Shown: positions 1-11,139, numbered from the stretch's first letter. The stretch is 64,000 bases of DNA from Ctena decussata (GCA_963989385.1 OZ022501.1:96270979-96334978); one strand, 5' to 3'. Notes: generated from the sequence alone by a model not told the origin. A program made the numbers and translations.

Positions 1-1163
1 CTGTTATATCCAATTGAAGAAGATGTTGAAAAGTTCAGAAAGAAATACGCAGAACTTCAAAAAGCAATGAATGAATTTAAAGAAGATACAGTAAAGATGA
101 CGTTTGATGAATTTTTGGACAAAGTGGCTAAAATGAGCTTTGATGATTACATTAAATGTATAAGAAGCTCTCTTAATGCCCCGAAAGTATTTCTTAAACG
201 GAAGCCAAGTGAAATGAGAATTAATTTGTTTAATGAGCAAATCCTTCTTGCTTGGAAGGCAAACCTTGACATTCAGATTGTTCTTGAACCATATGGTTGT
301 GCATCCTACATTGTTGGTTATATTAGTAAATCTCGAAGAGGAATGAGTGCACAGCTTGATGCAGCAGCAAAAGAGGCTCGAAAAGGAAATTTGGATCTCA
401 AGAAACAAGTCAGACACATTGGAAATGTCTTTTTAAATTGTGTTGAAGTCAGTGCTCAAGAGGCAGTTTACTTGGTTTTACAAATTCCTCTTACAAAATG
501 CACAAGGGACATTGTTTTCATAAACACGTCTACTCCAGAAGAACGAGTGTTTCTCTTGAAACCTAAATCTGTCCTTGATGAACTACCTGCTGAATCAACA
601 GATATAGAATCTGATAATCTAACACAGAGGTATTCAAAAAGACCTAGGCAGCTTCAGAAATTTTGCTTAGCAGACTATGTTTCGAAAGTTGATGTCATTT
701 TTCCCAAGGGAAACAGACTGCCAGAAATGGTTGAAGATAAAAATGATGATGGTGATAATAGTTCTTGTGATGAAAGTGAAGAGAGTTTTGAAGAAGGGAA
801 CTATACAAATGATAGTAATAGTTCAGACCTTCTTTATGTAGCCAAGAATGGGATAAGATATAAGAGTAGAAAAGTTCCTAGAATCATAAGATATGTAAGA
901 TACAATAAGAAAAAGGATGCAGAAAATTACTTTAGAGAACAGCTTATGCTTTTCATGCCATGGCGAAATGAACAGAAAGATCTGTTAGGCAGCTTTGAAA
1001 CATATGGGGCCCATTATAACTCAATGAAAGAGTCACTTGAATCTAAAAGAATTGAGTATGAACATCACACTGAAGAACTTGAACTTGCAAGACAAATGAT
1101 TGAAGCAGAGGAAAATGCTTATGACCAGATTGCACCAAATGCAGAGCAAGAAAATAGAGAAAA
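1..1163 (+). pseudogene. Helentron Rep (HUH nuclease) C-terminal part and linker to helicase
   Basis: This is the nicking and rejoining part of the rolling-circle transposase. The frame is open from base 1; the first ATG at 67 is internal, not a true start. At 307-330 it encodes YIVGYISK, matching the two-tyrosine Rep motif (YxxxYxxK) of Helitrons, in which the tyrosines form the covalent DNA link. It is followed by the conserved stretch around 'HIGNVFLNCVEVSAQEA' and by an acidic, low-complexity linker (about residues 220-255 counted from the ATG at 67). The frame would run on into the helicase but for an insertion at 1161-1231, which puts a stop at 1165-1167. The upstream HUH motif lies outside the window. 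Confidence 0.88.
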
Positions 1164-1231
1164 GTAAAAAGTATGCAAAGACCAGGAACTGAAACAATCA
1201 AAATCCAAATCCAGCCCTCAAACCATAGAGA
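1161..1231 (-). mobile_element. 5'-truncated R-family insertion inside the helicase gene
   Basis: Bases 1162-1228 are identical by eye to 48,756-48,822 and differ at one base from the reverse complement of 44,327-44,391. Both of those are the same end of the 0.6-kb R family. A 7-bp direct repeat, ATAGAGA, flanks the piece (1154-1160 and 1225-1231), as expected of a target duplication. On the minus strand only the R 3' end is present, so this is a 5'-truncated retroposon-like insertion. Removing 71 bp restores one open frame between Rep and helicase. The inserted piece also starts with GT (1164) and ends with AG (1228), so it could in principle be spliced. Confidence 0.75.
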
Positions 1232-2607
1232 GGCAGAAGAAGAAGGGGAAATAGAAGCTGAAAGTTTCATATATTTTAATCCAGACAGAGTTGTAGAACA
1301 TAGACACTATGATATTGGTATAGAATTGCAATCCACTTGCTCTGTGCCACCAGTAGAAACAACTGGCATTATACTGCCTGATGAGGAATACTTATGTCTA
1401 CTCAGAGGACTTAATTTAAGACAGAGAGAATTTTTCAATCATGTAGTACACTGGATAAAATGTAAAGAAGAACCTATATATGCTTTCTTATCAGGTGGTG
1501 CAGGTGTTGGCAAATCTGTAGTCATCAGAGCACTTTATCAAAGTTTATATAGAATGTTGAATTTAAGAGAGGGAGAAAATCCAGATGACATAAGAATTCT
1601 ACTTTGTGCTTATATGGGCTTTGCTGCTTTCAACATAAGTGGTCAAACCATTTGTTCTGCTTTCCACAAAAAAATAATATAAGGGTTCAGACTTTTTATC
1701 AGCTGATGAGTTAAATACAATGAGAATAAAATGTAGGCATCTGAAAGTTATAATTATTGATGAAATATCTATGGTAGGCACACAAATGCTTAGCTTTATA
1801 AACACAAGACTTCAGCAATTAACTGGAACTAAAGCAGTTTTTGGTGGTTTGAGTATTATTGTTGTCGGTGATTTGTACCAGCTGAAGCCAGTAGGAGATA
1901 AGTGGATATTCCTTGACTTGGAAAAGGGAGCATCTTCGCTAGCACAGAATTTGTGGAATGAACTTTTCAAAATGTATGAATTAGTTGATATCATGAGGCA
2001 AAAAGATGATCTTGAGTTTGCCCATTTACTAAATCGACTTAGATTGAATGAAATGACTAAAGATGACATAAACATTTTGCAGACACGTATTGTTAACCAT
2101 GGTGTTGATGTATATCCACAAGATGCCCTTCATCTGTTTGCTGAAAATGAGGGTGTGAATAGGCATAATGAGAAAATTTTGGACCAAACGCCCTTGGAAA
2201 AAGTTGTGATTCCATGCCATGATACTGTTGTTTCAGCAAACATTCCTGCCCAAAGATGCAAGGAGCTTATTGACTCACTTCCAGACGATTACTCCAAAAC
2301 AGGCAATTTAACGAAATGCTTGACAGTAGCAGTTGGAATGATTTATATGATGGCAGTGAATATTAATGTAGAAGATGGTTTAACAAATGGCTCCACAGGT
2401 GTCGTAAAATTTATTGAATACAAAACGGAAGGAATAAATCGTCCTAGTATTATCTGGATTTTGTTTGATGAGCCTCGAATTGGCAGGTCAACACGAGAAA
2501 AATTCTTCAGCAGAGGGTTATATAATGCTAGTATCCAGAAAGAATGGACTCCAGTATTTGATGTGGAACGCACATTTAAACATTTCAGAGAATCCAATTC
2601 CCTTTAA
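1232..2607 (+). pseudogene. Helentron PIF1-like DNA helicase, motifs I to IV, frameshifted
   Basis: This is a superfamily 1 5'-3' helicase fused to Rep, used for strand displacement in rolling-circle transposition. Walker A GGAGVGKS is at 1494-1517. Motif Ia follows around 'AAFNISGQTICSAFHKK', motif II VIIIDEISMVG includes the aspartate codon at 1759, and motif III is IIVVGDLYQLKPVG near 1858-1899. A motif IV region around 'YELVDIMRQKDDLEFAHLL' is also visible. A one-base shift in the A/T-rich stretch 1673-1681 moves the frame; reading on in the next frame gives 'GSDFLSADELNTMRIK', the expected continuation. The frame breaks again near 2580-2607. Confidence 0.9.
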
Positions 2608-3497
2608 GACCAGCCGCAGCAAAAACTGTTCACAAAGCTCAATGTGCTACTATAGACAAAGTGATAGTTGATTTGTCACAAAAGACAGTTAGAAAGGTAC
2701 CACATAATCATTATGTTGCTCTTAGTAGAGTAAAAAAACTTGAAGATCTATATATTTTGAATCTGAATATACCTGCTTTGGCTTTAGATGAAAGAGTGAC
2801 TACAGAGATGCAACGGCTTCAAAATGAAGCAGCTTTGGAACTTTGTTATGTTCCTTTATATAAAATTGATCCAAGGAAAATCAAGGTTGCATTCAATAAT
2901 GCAAGATCGTTGCATAAACATTATAAGGATGTAGAATTTGAACCAAATGTATTGGCAGCAGATGTAATTGGTTTTGCAGAGTCTAGACTATGTAAAAGGG
3001 ATGAAAATATCCATTTTGCTTTGCAAAGATTTAGACTTATTCGACTTGATGAAAAAGAATATGCGTCATCAAGCAGGCCCTATCATGGTATTGCTTTGTA
3101 CATAAAAGAGTATTTTGGAGTTCAGAAAGTAGTAAAACAGCAATGTCCTTCATGTGAATTCATTTTGGCTTCCTTGCAAAATACCCAGAAAGGGAATTTA
3201 CAAGCTGTTATACTTTACAGATATCCAAAAAGTTCACAGATTGATTTCAGAAATGACATTTGTCATTACCTGAAGCCAGCAGTAGATCTGTCATCAAAAC
3301 TAGTCATATTAGGTGACTTTAATATACAGGTAGATTGTGTCACTTCAGTGTTTGTTGATTTCATGGAGACATTATTTGATTGTGAGCAACAAATCCAGCA
3401 ATCAACTTGTGACTCTGGGTCATTGTTGGATCTGATTTTTGCAAACTGCAGAACATTTTGTGATGTTATCGAGGCATATTGTGCTTTAGAAATATAG
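2608..3497 (+). pseudogene. Helentron helicase C-terminus fused to APE-like endonuclease
   Basis: The helicase resumes with a motif V-like TVHKAQCATIDKV (the usual glycine after AQ is cysteine) and motif VI HYVALSRVKKLEDLYILN. About 50 residues later an exonuclease/endonuclease/phosphatase fold begins: an asparagine motif (FNNARSLH), an acidic motif (GFAESRL), HGIALYIK, the GDFN motif at 3312-3323, and SLLDLIFANC. The family's final SDH motif, which carries a catalytic histidine, is missing: the frame ends VIEAYCALEI and stops, so the nuclease is probably dead. This domain, shared with LINE endonucleases, separates Helentrons from canonical Helitrons. Confidence 0.88.
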
Positions 3498-3635
3498 ATG
3501 TCTAATTGAACAATCATACTGAAAATGCTGAAGGCAGACTAGTAGTCACTTCCAAAGAAAATGGCAGTCATAGCTGATGGCTTATCAGGGCCATCAAGAT
3601 TAAAACCTGTCATACGCAGGATAGACATTTTATGA

Positions 3636-4135
3636 AATGGCAAATGTGCCATACAGCAGGCAAGTGTGGCAAACAAGTGGCAAATAAGGCAAATAGTTTG
3701 CAAGCAGCAGGCAAATGATATCCTAACAGCAGCCAGATAATAGGCAACTTTGGCATACAAGAGACAAATGTAACAAACAACTGGCAAATATTATAAACAT
3801 TTGATCTAAATAGGCAAATAGCAGGCAAATAATTGGCAAATAACAGGCAAATAACAGGCTGATAATATGGCATAAGCAGGCAAATAATTGGCAAAAAAAC
3901 AACAACAGGCAAACAGCAGGCTAATAATTGGCAAATAACAGGCAGACAGCAGGCAAATAACAGGCTTATTTGGAGTACAGTAGGTAGATATGAAAAGTAA
4001 CTGGCAAATATGGCAAACAAGAAATAAGTAGAATAATTAGCAAACAAACAGCAGTCAAATAACTGGCAAACAGTAGTCAAATAACCTCCAATCAGCAGAC
4101 TAATAGCAGGCAAATTTTGCAAACGAAGTACAGTC
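3636..4135. repeat. Minisatellite of 8-10 bp units (GGCAAATAACA-like)
   Basis: About 500 bp made of variants of 'GGCAAATAACA', 'GGCAAACAGCA' and 'GGCAAATAATT', degenerate at both ends. Long minus-strand open frames rich in Leu, Ile, Cys, Phe and Ala arise from this periodicity and are not credible genes. Confidence 0.85.
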
Positions 4136-4360
4136 AATAATTTGTATCTCTCTCACTTGCAATAGGGAAACCCAGTATACAAATGTCTAAAAACATTTCA
4201 TATGAGAATGGTTCAGCCATTAATTTCACATGTTATCTCAGGTTTTAATAAAGTCTTTGTAGTAGTTATAACTAATACTTGAAAAGGATCTGCTCATATA
4301 GTTCTGACAAAGCATTTGTGTATGGCAAAGTTTTCATCAATTTGGTCCCTAGGGGTCTTG

Positions 4361-4686
4361 GGGGCCTCCATAGCTCAGTGGGCCAGGTTGCTGACTTTGG
4401 AACACTGAGTCTCTCACCACATGTACAGATGTTTGAGTCCTGACTTCGCTACTGGCGGGTGGGTGGGTGGCACGGTAGCGCTGTATATACCTTCTAGTGC
4501 CAGGGCGTCCTACTGATTTGGATAATAGTAGGGCAACGGCATACTGTGCTTGCAGTAGGTGTGGGTGGGGGTTGTTTGGACATTTTTTTCTCATCTATCA
4601 TTTCTCTCTTCTGTTTCCCTCTCTCTGCGAGATGACCTGATATAGACTGAACTACTATCTCAAAGGCCGGTTAAACCCAAAACAAG
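4361..4686 (+). mobile_element. tRNA-derived SINE, type B
   Basis: The head resembles a tRNA: an A-box-like TAGCTCAGTGGG at about 4371 and a B-box-like GTTTGAGTCCT near 4431. The body contains 'GTCCTACTGATTTGGATAATAGTAGGGC' spread over 4508-4536 and ends with 'TATAGACTGAACTACTATCTC' followed by a GGTTAAACCCAAAAC end. The same body and tail recur at 12.6, 22.0, 25.5 and 32.4 kb, which defines the family. No clear target duplication was found. Confidence 0.75.
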
Positions 4687-6080
4687 GTTAGCTACTTGAG
4701 AATGCCAAGCTGTGCATGTTGATATGTGTGATTGTACCAATATTATCTCCATGCTGATCAGAAAGTTCAAGCTGTATATAAAGAATGCTATAGAACACTC
4801 TTTTCAACAAAATTAATGTCAAAACTGAAATGCAATAGACCTACTTTTGTGCCAGTCAAACCACTTATTTTGCATAAGACTGTCTCATGTGTTAAAGCAG
4901 ATATTGTGATGTCATTACCATTGGATTAGGACTTGGCTTATTCCACATCCCACTAATTTGCCAGATCTATGTACATCTGACTTTGAGGAAATTGAAATTG
5001 AAGGAACTGCGCTATGATCTGTTACAATGAGGAACTACAGCTGGCTTTGGCCCCAAGTGTTTGGCATTTCATTGACAACTGCCAACCAGTCGGTATCAGA
5101 TTGATATCAAGGAGATAACAGTCCATTACTGATCACAAGGAAGATGGGCTGTCCAGCATTCATTACAGGGATAATGACTTTGAAGGACTCTAGCCTGGTA
5201 AGTAGCATAACTGTCTTAATATTTTAAAATAGATAGTTATTCATCCACCCTTTTAATATCGACAGCCTTGAAGCAATGTGGCCACAAAAATATTCCAGTA
5301 AAGAGCACCATGAGAACATTTGGGAAAAGCTTATTAGTAAAAGCATTTAATATGAGTAATCAGCATTATATCTAAGCTGCGGCTTCTAGTTTGGTCCAAT
5401 TATTATTGAAAATACAAAAATACAGTATATATGCCCTTTACTTCAAAGAAAATGATAGAGGATATTGCTTTTGGTTTGTTCATGCATTCATCCATTTCTC
5501 AGGTCATCACGCTTTTTGATGCATGCGTTAGTGTTTTGAGGTTTCATATATGGATTCTTCATGAAAAAAAAATAGCTGACTATATTTTTAGTTCAAGATG
5601 TTATATATTCAGGTGCTGTTGATCAGATTACCAAGATGGCTGCCATATCCATATCAGATAAAAACTTAACAAAAAAATCTTTGGCCCTAGAAATGAGATG
5701 CACATCAGCTTGAAAGTTAGTATGTAGCATATGTATTATAGGGTACTGCAGTACTATCAAAACCCTTGATATAAGTATACTAGGTTGATGTCTTTCCTTT
5801 TTACAGAAAGGTAACCTTGGTTTTGTTTTGACCAAGAGGTCTGTCATTATCATTGACCTGCACCTAATAAACTCTATATCTTCCACTGTTGTAAGCTATT
5901 GTTATAAGATCAGGTCAGCAAATCAGAACCAATGGTCCTCTGAGTTAATAATGTCAGCATAAGCTTGCGTCTCGGGTGAGCTACAGGACCATTGGTCCTC
6001 TGGTTTGCACTTTCTTCTGCTAATGGCCATCCAGAAATCTGTTGTTGAATGCTTAATAATAATAACTGTTAATAATATCA
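4687..6080. other. Unassigned DNA
   Basis: No convincing gene, tandem array or recognised element. A short inverted repeat (CCAATGGTCCT at 5930, AGGACCATTGG at 5985) is the only structure noticed. The short open frames here look like chance. Confidence 0.5.
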
Positions 6081-6084
6081 ATTG

Positions 6085-6127
6085 GGCTTCTGGGGGCGGA
6101 GGTCTGAGTGCACAGCCCCCAGAAGCC
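6085..6127. repeat. Perfect 13-bp inverted repeat (hairpin)
   Basis: GGCTTCTGGGGGC at 6085-6097 is exactly reverse-complementary to 6115-6127, with a 17-nt loop. It may be the core of a small foldback element; no longer arms were found. Confidence 0.7.
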
Positions 6128-6189
6128 ATAGTAGTTTTGCTGATGAAAAGGCAATGGATAGCTGATATCACTAATGCACTTATGCTAGT

Positions 6190-6885
6190 GAGCGGGTAAG
6201 GGAGGCAGCGAGTGAGTATTTGAGTGAGAGTGATTGAGCGAGGGAGGGAGAAGGGATAGAGGAATCAAGCGAGGTAGCAACTCAGAGAATGAGGGACCGA
6301 GGAACAGCGCAAGAGTACGAGCGAGTGAGCAAGTTAAGAGAGACAGCAAACGAGCGACCGTGTAAATCAGGGAGGAAGAGAGAAAGCAAGTGAGTGAGTG
6401 AGTGAGTGAGTTTGAAACAAAGCAAGCGAGAAACTAAAAGAAGATTTAGTGAGAGGAAAAGAGAAAACAAGTGACTGAGTTTGTGAGTTAGAGAGTGAGA
6501 GAACGACGGATGAGTAAGTGAGTGAGTGATAAGTGAGCGAGAGAGTGAGTGAGTGCGTGAGTGTGGGTCAGAGTGTGGGTCAGAGGGAGGGAGCAAGATA
6601 TTGAGCGAGTGAGTGACGGATGGACCAAGCGATTGAGCGTGTGCATGAATATGGGGCCAGCGAGACTTCGTAATTCACTTGGGGAGAAAACACGCGAACG
6701 AGCAAGAAAGGTAGTGAGGGAGGCAGGTAGGATGGAAGCAAGCGTGCGAGGAAGTAAAGGGGTGAAATAACAGAGTAAGGGAGTGAGTACGCGAGTGAAG
6801 AAGGAAGCAAACGAATGAATGAGTAAGTGAGGGAGAAAGGAAGCAAGTGCTTGAGCGAGCGAGGGTGGGAGGGCGAGTGATTGTA
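6190..6885. repeat. GAGT/GAGCGA-rich simple sequence
   Basis: About 700 bp of imperfect (GAGT)n, (GAGC)n and GGGA-type units, purine-rich on the plus strand. The overlapping open frames rich in Ser, Leu and His or Arg and Glu are artefacts of this composition. Confidence 0.85.
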
Positions 6886-7102
6886 AATAGTCATTTCTAT
6901 AGCTTGTCTAAATGCTATTTTTTGTAAGTTATAAAAGAATCTATCAAGTTATCCTGCAGACAAGAACCCGGCGCAAACGACAATGTCTGTTATGTTTTTT
7001 TTTACACAGTAAAATAAGACATTTTTAGCTCACCTGAGCACGAAGTGCTCAAGGTGAGGTATTGTGATCGGTCTTTGTCCGTCGTCCGGCGTCAACTTGT
7101 GC

Positions 7103-7827
7103 TTTAAACGACTTCTGCTCCAAAACTGCTTGACGGATTTTGACATTATACCACAGAAATGTTCCTTGGGGGACTCTCTACCCAAATTGCTCAAACGGTT
7201 CCGCTCCACTGAAAAATATGGCCGCCAGAGCTAAAAATAGAAAAACCTTTAAACGACTTCTCCTCCAAAACTGCTGGGCAGATTTCGAACTAATTTTACA
7301 GAAATGTTCCTTAGGAAGCCCTCTACCAAAATTGCTCAAACGGTTCCGCTCCGCTGAACAAAATGGCCACCAGAGCTAAAAATAGAAAAACCTTTAAATG
7401 ACTTCTTCTCCAAAACTGCTGGGCAGATTTTGAAATAATTTCACAGAAATGTTTCTTAGGAGACCCTCTACCAAAATTGCTCAAACGGTTCCGCTCTGCT
7501 GAACAAAATGGCCGCCAGAGCTAAAAATAGAAAAACCTTTAAACGACTTCGCCTCCAAAACTGCTGGGAAGATTTTGAAGTAATTTCACAGAAATGTTTC
7601 TTAGGAGACCCTCTACCAAAATTGCTCAAACGGTTCCGCTCTGCTGAACAAAATGGCCGCCAGAGTTAAAAATAGAAAAACCTTTAAACGACTTCGCCTC
7701 CAAAACTGCTAGGCAGATTTTGAAATAATTACACAGAAATGTTCCTTAGGAGACCCTCTACCAAAACCGCTAAAATGGTTCCACTCCGCTGAACAAAATG
7801 GCCGCCAGAGCTAAAAATAGAAATAAA
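7103..7827 (+). repeat. Five tandem 145-bp core units
   Basis: The TTTAAACGAC-type start recurs at 7103, 7248, 7393, 7538 and 7683, exactly 145 bp apart. Each unit carries 'CTCCAAAACTGCTGGGCAG', 'CAAACGGTTCCGCTC' and 'AAAATGGCCGCCAGAGC'. This is the core array of the enclosing element. The constant spacing with few indels suggests recent homogenisation. Confidence 0.92.
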
Positions 7828-7844
7828 ACTTAGAATGACTCAGA

Positions 7845-8900
7845 GGGCACAGTTACAATCCAATCATCATGAAACTTGGTCAGAATGTTTATCTTAATGA
7901 AATCTGGACCAACTTTGAAACTGGGTCATGTGGGGTCAAAAACTAGGTCACTAGGTCAAATCTTAGAAAAACCTTGTGCACTATCTATAGGGCACAGTTA
8001 TGATCCTATATTTATGAAACTTTGTCAGAATGTATATCTTAATGAAATCTAGACGGAGTTTGAATCTGATTCTTTTGGTTTGTTGGTTGGTTGATTTGAT
8101 GCTTAACGTCCACGGTAAACTACTAAGGTCATGTCGGGACGGTCAGTTAACCTAACCACACTATTCCTGGGCAGGCTTAGACCTCCTAAGCGGTTAAACA
8201 GTACTAAGTGCACATACTTTCGCCAGTAACTGACAACTGCCCTTCTTGAATCAGCGGAAGGAGAAACGAAAGTATGTGGCCAGACCGGGATTCGAACCCA
8301 GGACCTCTGACTTATGAGTCAGGTGCCCTACCGATTTCGCTACCCGGCCCGGCGAATCAGCGGAAGGAGAAACGAAAGTATGTGGCCAGACCGGGATTCG
8401 AACCCAGGACCTTTGACTTACGAGTCAGGTGCCCTCAGAATCTAGGTCACTAGGTCAAATCTTAGAGAAACGTTGTGTACACTATTGAGAGCACAGTTAT
8501 GATATAACCTACATGAAACTTTGTCAGAATGTTTATTTTTATGAAACCTAGACCTAATTTGAAACTGGGCCATGTCAGGTCAAAAACTAGGTCACTAGGT
8601 CAGTTCTTAGAAAAACCATGTGAACGCTTTAGAGGACACAGTTTTGTTCTAATCTTCATGAAAGTTTTCAAAATGTTTATCTCCAACAAATCTGGACCAA
8701 GGGTGCAACTTGGTCATGTCGGGTCAAAAACTAGGTCACTAGGTCAAACCTTAGAAAACATTGTTTACGCTATAGAGGGCACAGTTTTGATCCGATATTC
8801 ATGAAACTTTGTCAGAATGTTTATATCCAAGACATCTAGACCACGTTTGAAACTGGGTCATGAGGGTCAAAAACAAGGTCATTAGGTTAAATCTTATAAA
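7845..8900 (+). repeat. Second tandem array (about 150-bp units) in the same element
   Basis: Repeating blocks of 'GAGGGCACAGTTA...ATGAAACTTTGTCAGAATG...AACTGGGTCATG...CTAGGTCACTAGGTCAAAT' occur about six times, more diverged than the 145-bp array. The SINE at 8071-8436 splits one unit. Confidence 0.8.
8071..8436 (-). mobile_element. SINE type A with a duplicated tRNA-like head
   Basis: On the minus strand the head has a B box GGTTCGAATCCCGG and a methionine-like CATAA anticodon region, followed by the body GTTTCTCCTTCCGCTG ... CCTGCCCAGGAATAGTGTGG and the tail TTAAGCATCAAATCAA. The head and first body bases are repeated immediately upstream (8354-8436), giving two partial tRNA heads in tandem. 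GAATCT at 8062 and again at 8438 may be a short target duplication. It lies within the second array of the pearl-type element. Confidence 0.8.
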
Positions 8901-9086
8901 AACCTAAGGTACACAATAAAGGGATCATTTTCCATTGAATCTTTGTGAAACTCTGTCGTACGTATGGATGTCTCTGAGGTTAAGTTCACTGGATACTCAG
9001 GTGAGCGATCAAGGGCCATCATGGCCCTCTTGTTACGAGATGTGACGAACGCGTCGAACACGTTACGGACGCGTTCAGCGCATTTG

Positions 9087-9354
9087 GGCCGGGCCGCGTA
9101 GCGCAGTCGGTAGATCACCTGACTCATAAGTCAGGGGTCCTGGGTTCGAAACCCGGTCTGGCCACATTCTTACGTTTCTCCTTCCGCTGAGTCAAAAAGG
9201 GCAGTTGTCAGTTACTGGCGAAAGTATGTGCACTTAGTACTGGTTAACCGCTTAGGAGGTCTAAGCCTGCCCAGGAATAGTGTGGTTATGTTAACTGACC
9301 GTCCCGACATGACCATAGTTGTTTACCGTGGACGCAAAGCAACAAATCAATCAA
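9087..9354 (+). mobile_element. SINE type A, full length with 13-bp target duplication
   Basis: The perfect duplication TTCAGCGCATTTG (9074-9086 and 9355-9367) fixes both ends. The head GGGCCGCGTAGCGCAGTCGG provides the A box and GGGTTCGAAACCC the B box of an internal RNA polymerase III promoter. The body carries CTTCCGCTGAGTC, GTCAGTTACTGGCGAAAGTA and CCTGCCCAGGAATAGTGTGG, and the tail is a short A/C-rich AACAAATCAATCAA. Length is 268 bp. Confidence 0.93.
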
Positions 9355-9367
9355 TTCAGCGCATTTG

Positions 9368-11139
9368 AGGCACGCTGTGTATGCATGTGCATGCACGTCG
9401 CGATTTCTCACGACCTTGGGTCGGGCGTTTGTGGGACCCGCTTGTGACGTGCCACCAGCGTGCATCAAACGCGAGAGTAACGTATATGCATGTGCAACCT
9501 GCGTATTTTCGTGCCTGTGGCGTATCGGAAACGTATTTTGACATTTCGAGTGCCTGAGAATGATCATAGCTCTGCAGCTTGGCTTCTGGTTTTTGAGGCA
9601 CCTTTCCGTCAGACCCACTGCTTGAAAATGAATGATTATCCACAACACTGATAGGACGACTTGGAGGATTGACTTAGGGTGCTGCTGACAACCATTATGC
9701 TGAGATGGTTCTTGGGCGACCTCTTCATCTGAGTCTATTGATCATCATTGATGATGAGCAAGAAACTTGCTGAGTAACTGCAGCAGTCTTCTTCTGGGAA
9801 TCGGGCTTCTTTCCTATTCTGAGGCTTACGAGTACACTTGGCATGGCCTTTTCTCTTCGGTGGCATTCTCTAATCGAAATGCAAAATATAGAACAGATCG
9901 CTGACACAGCTTCGATAGACGACAAAACACAAATGGCGAGCGGCGTACAAGTTGCTTGCCCTTTTGATGCCAACAGTAATGCCAACAGTCGCGGCCCGAC
10001 ACATGTCCCAAACACGTTTCGAACAATACAATGTTTATTTCTCCAATTAAGGACCCTTTCGGGTAAACAAGCAATCACATAAAAAAAAGAAGAAAAAAAA
10101 ACATTTAAAGATGATTTGGTGAGTGATTAAAAAAGAAATAATAATAATGTTTCAACAACTTTACACATATAAATATTTATACATACATATGAATTCATTA
10201 TATGTTTCTATTAACATATATATGCATACACAAATACATACACACCTATGAATACCACACGTCCATATAAGCGGGCAAACGGACATATGGACTAAATGCA
10301 TACATGCAAATTACAAAGACAATATAGGCCCGCCATATACGTTGTCAGGTATACCTTGATTCAAAAGAAATGTCAGGGCGGTAACAAATATGCGCTGGCA
10401 ATCACTGTCAAATTCGATCAGTGCACTAGAAGATTCGGTAGAATAAATTTTGCACGCTTGTTCAAGTTCACTAAGCATAACTCATTGTTATTGTACCATT
10501 TGTTACCACATTTACTGTCGTGTATGAAAGATGTATCTATGTTGATACGAAAAAGTAAAAAGGAAGGTGCATTTTATTAAGATGATAATGATATTCTGCG
10601 CGCAAGGAAGCGCCGTTTACGGTGTGACAAATTCCGCTACCGCGGGCTTCGAACTAGGTAAGCCAGGTCTTAGCAGACTGCGCTTCCGACGTTTATATAC
10701 TTGTAACATCATCCCTGTATGCAACACCTTAAAATAAGGGTCAGCATTGTGCCTAATTCGAGCCACACCCTACATATAAATACTCGCGACAATTTATTTA
10801 CGCATATATTCGCGAATATCTCTTTGCTCGCAAAATGAAGCATTTCACGAATATTGGCACGCTTAAATTTTAGGGTGTAAACTGTCAAGTGAAATGTTAA
10901 AAAAAAAATGTTGAGACATGCCATAATAATGCTATTTATACAATGTGCAGAAGCATCCTCCCTGTATAATAATCAGCTTCTGTCCTATTTTGTACGTGAT
11001 GGATTCAGACATGACACATTGTTACTTGAAATGGGAAGAAATATTCTGTACGTTCGAAATGAAAATATCTGGATCATGAGGTCATGCTGTCGTCCCCGTT
11101 CACATAGACGATGTTTGGATCATAAGGAGTTGGTCACAC
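9368..11139. other. Unassigned DNA
   Basis: No recognised family. The minus strand at 9350-10080 has several overlapping open frames (one starting MDNHSFSSSGSDG), but none joins into a domain. Around 10,590-10,690 the minus strand has a weak tRNA-like look (GAAGCGCAGTCTGC, GTTCGAAGCCC), perhaps a worn SINE head. 10,080-10,260 is A/T-rich. Confidence 0.4.

Larger units (their letters stand above)
1..3497 (+). mobile_element. Helentron (Helitron-class element with endonuclease), 5'-incomplete and decayed
   Basis: The region reads on the plus strand as a Rep domain, a PIF1-type helicase and an APE-like endonuclease in that order. That combination defines the Helentron branch of Helitron rolling-circle transposons. 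Coding sequence already runs at base 1, so the N-terminal part of the element lies outside the window. At least three reading-frame breaks (an insertion near 1161-1231, an indel near 1673-1681 and one or more indels near 2580-2610) and loss of the last endonuclease motif show that this copy is not functional. The 3' terminus was not located; tandem repeats start about 140 bp after the last codon. Confidence 0.9.
7022..9033 (+). mobile_element. Pearl/Helentron-associated non-autonomous element (copy a)
   Basis: The left end is TTTTTAGCTCACCTG followed by a hairpin (GAGCAC-GAA-GTGCTC, 7036-7050) and a TCCGTCGTCCGGCG run. The right end carries CTCAGGTGAGC, inverted to GCTCACCTGAG on the left, then a 17-nt hairpin AGGGCCATCATGGCCCT (9012-9028) and CTTGTT. 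Subterminal inverted repeats, a GTCC/GTCG tract, tandem core units and a 3' hairpin are features known for pearl elements of bivalves and for Helentron-associated elements such as DINE-1. No protein is encoded. A SINE interrupts it at 8071-8436. Confidence 0.75.

Noticed and set aside
3610..4137. Long minus-strand open frame rich in Leu, Cys, Phe and Ala
   Set aside because: It lies wholly in the GGCAAATAACA minisatellite; repeats of the unit create the frame.
6282..6894. Open frames rich in Ser, Leu and His
   Set aside because: Produced by the GAGT/GAGC simple sequence; no domain.
7103..7827. Regular direct repeats considered as a CRISPR array
   Set aside because: Units are contiguous 145-bp tandem repeats without spacers, in eukaryotic DNA.
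9090..9165. Possible functional tRNA gene
   Set aside because: The tRNA-like part is the head of a SINE with target duplication; the anticodon loop does not fold as a normal 7-nt loop.
10590..10690. tRNA-like stretch on the minus strand
   Set aside because: Only B-box-like GTTCGAAGCCC is convincing; the cloverleaf does not close and no SINE body follows.
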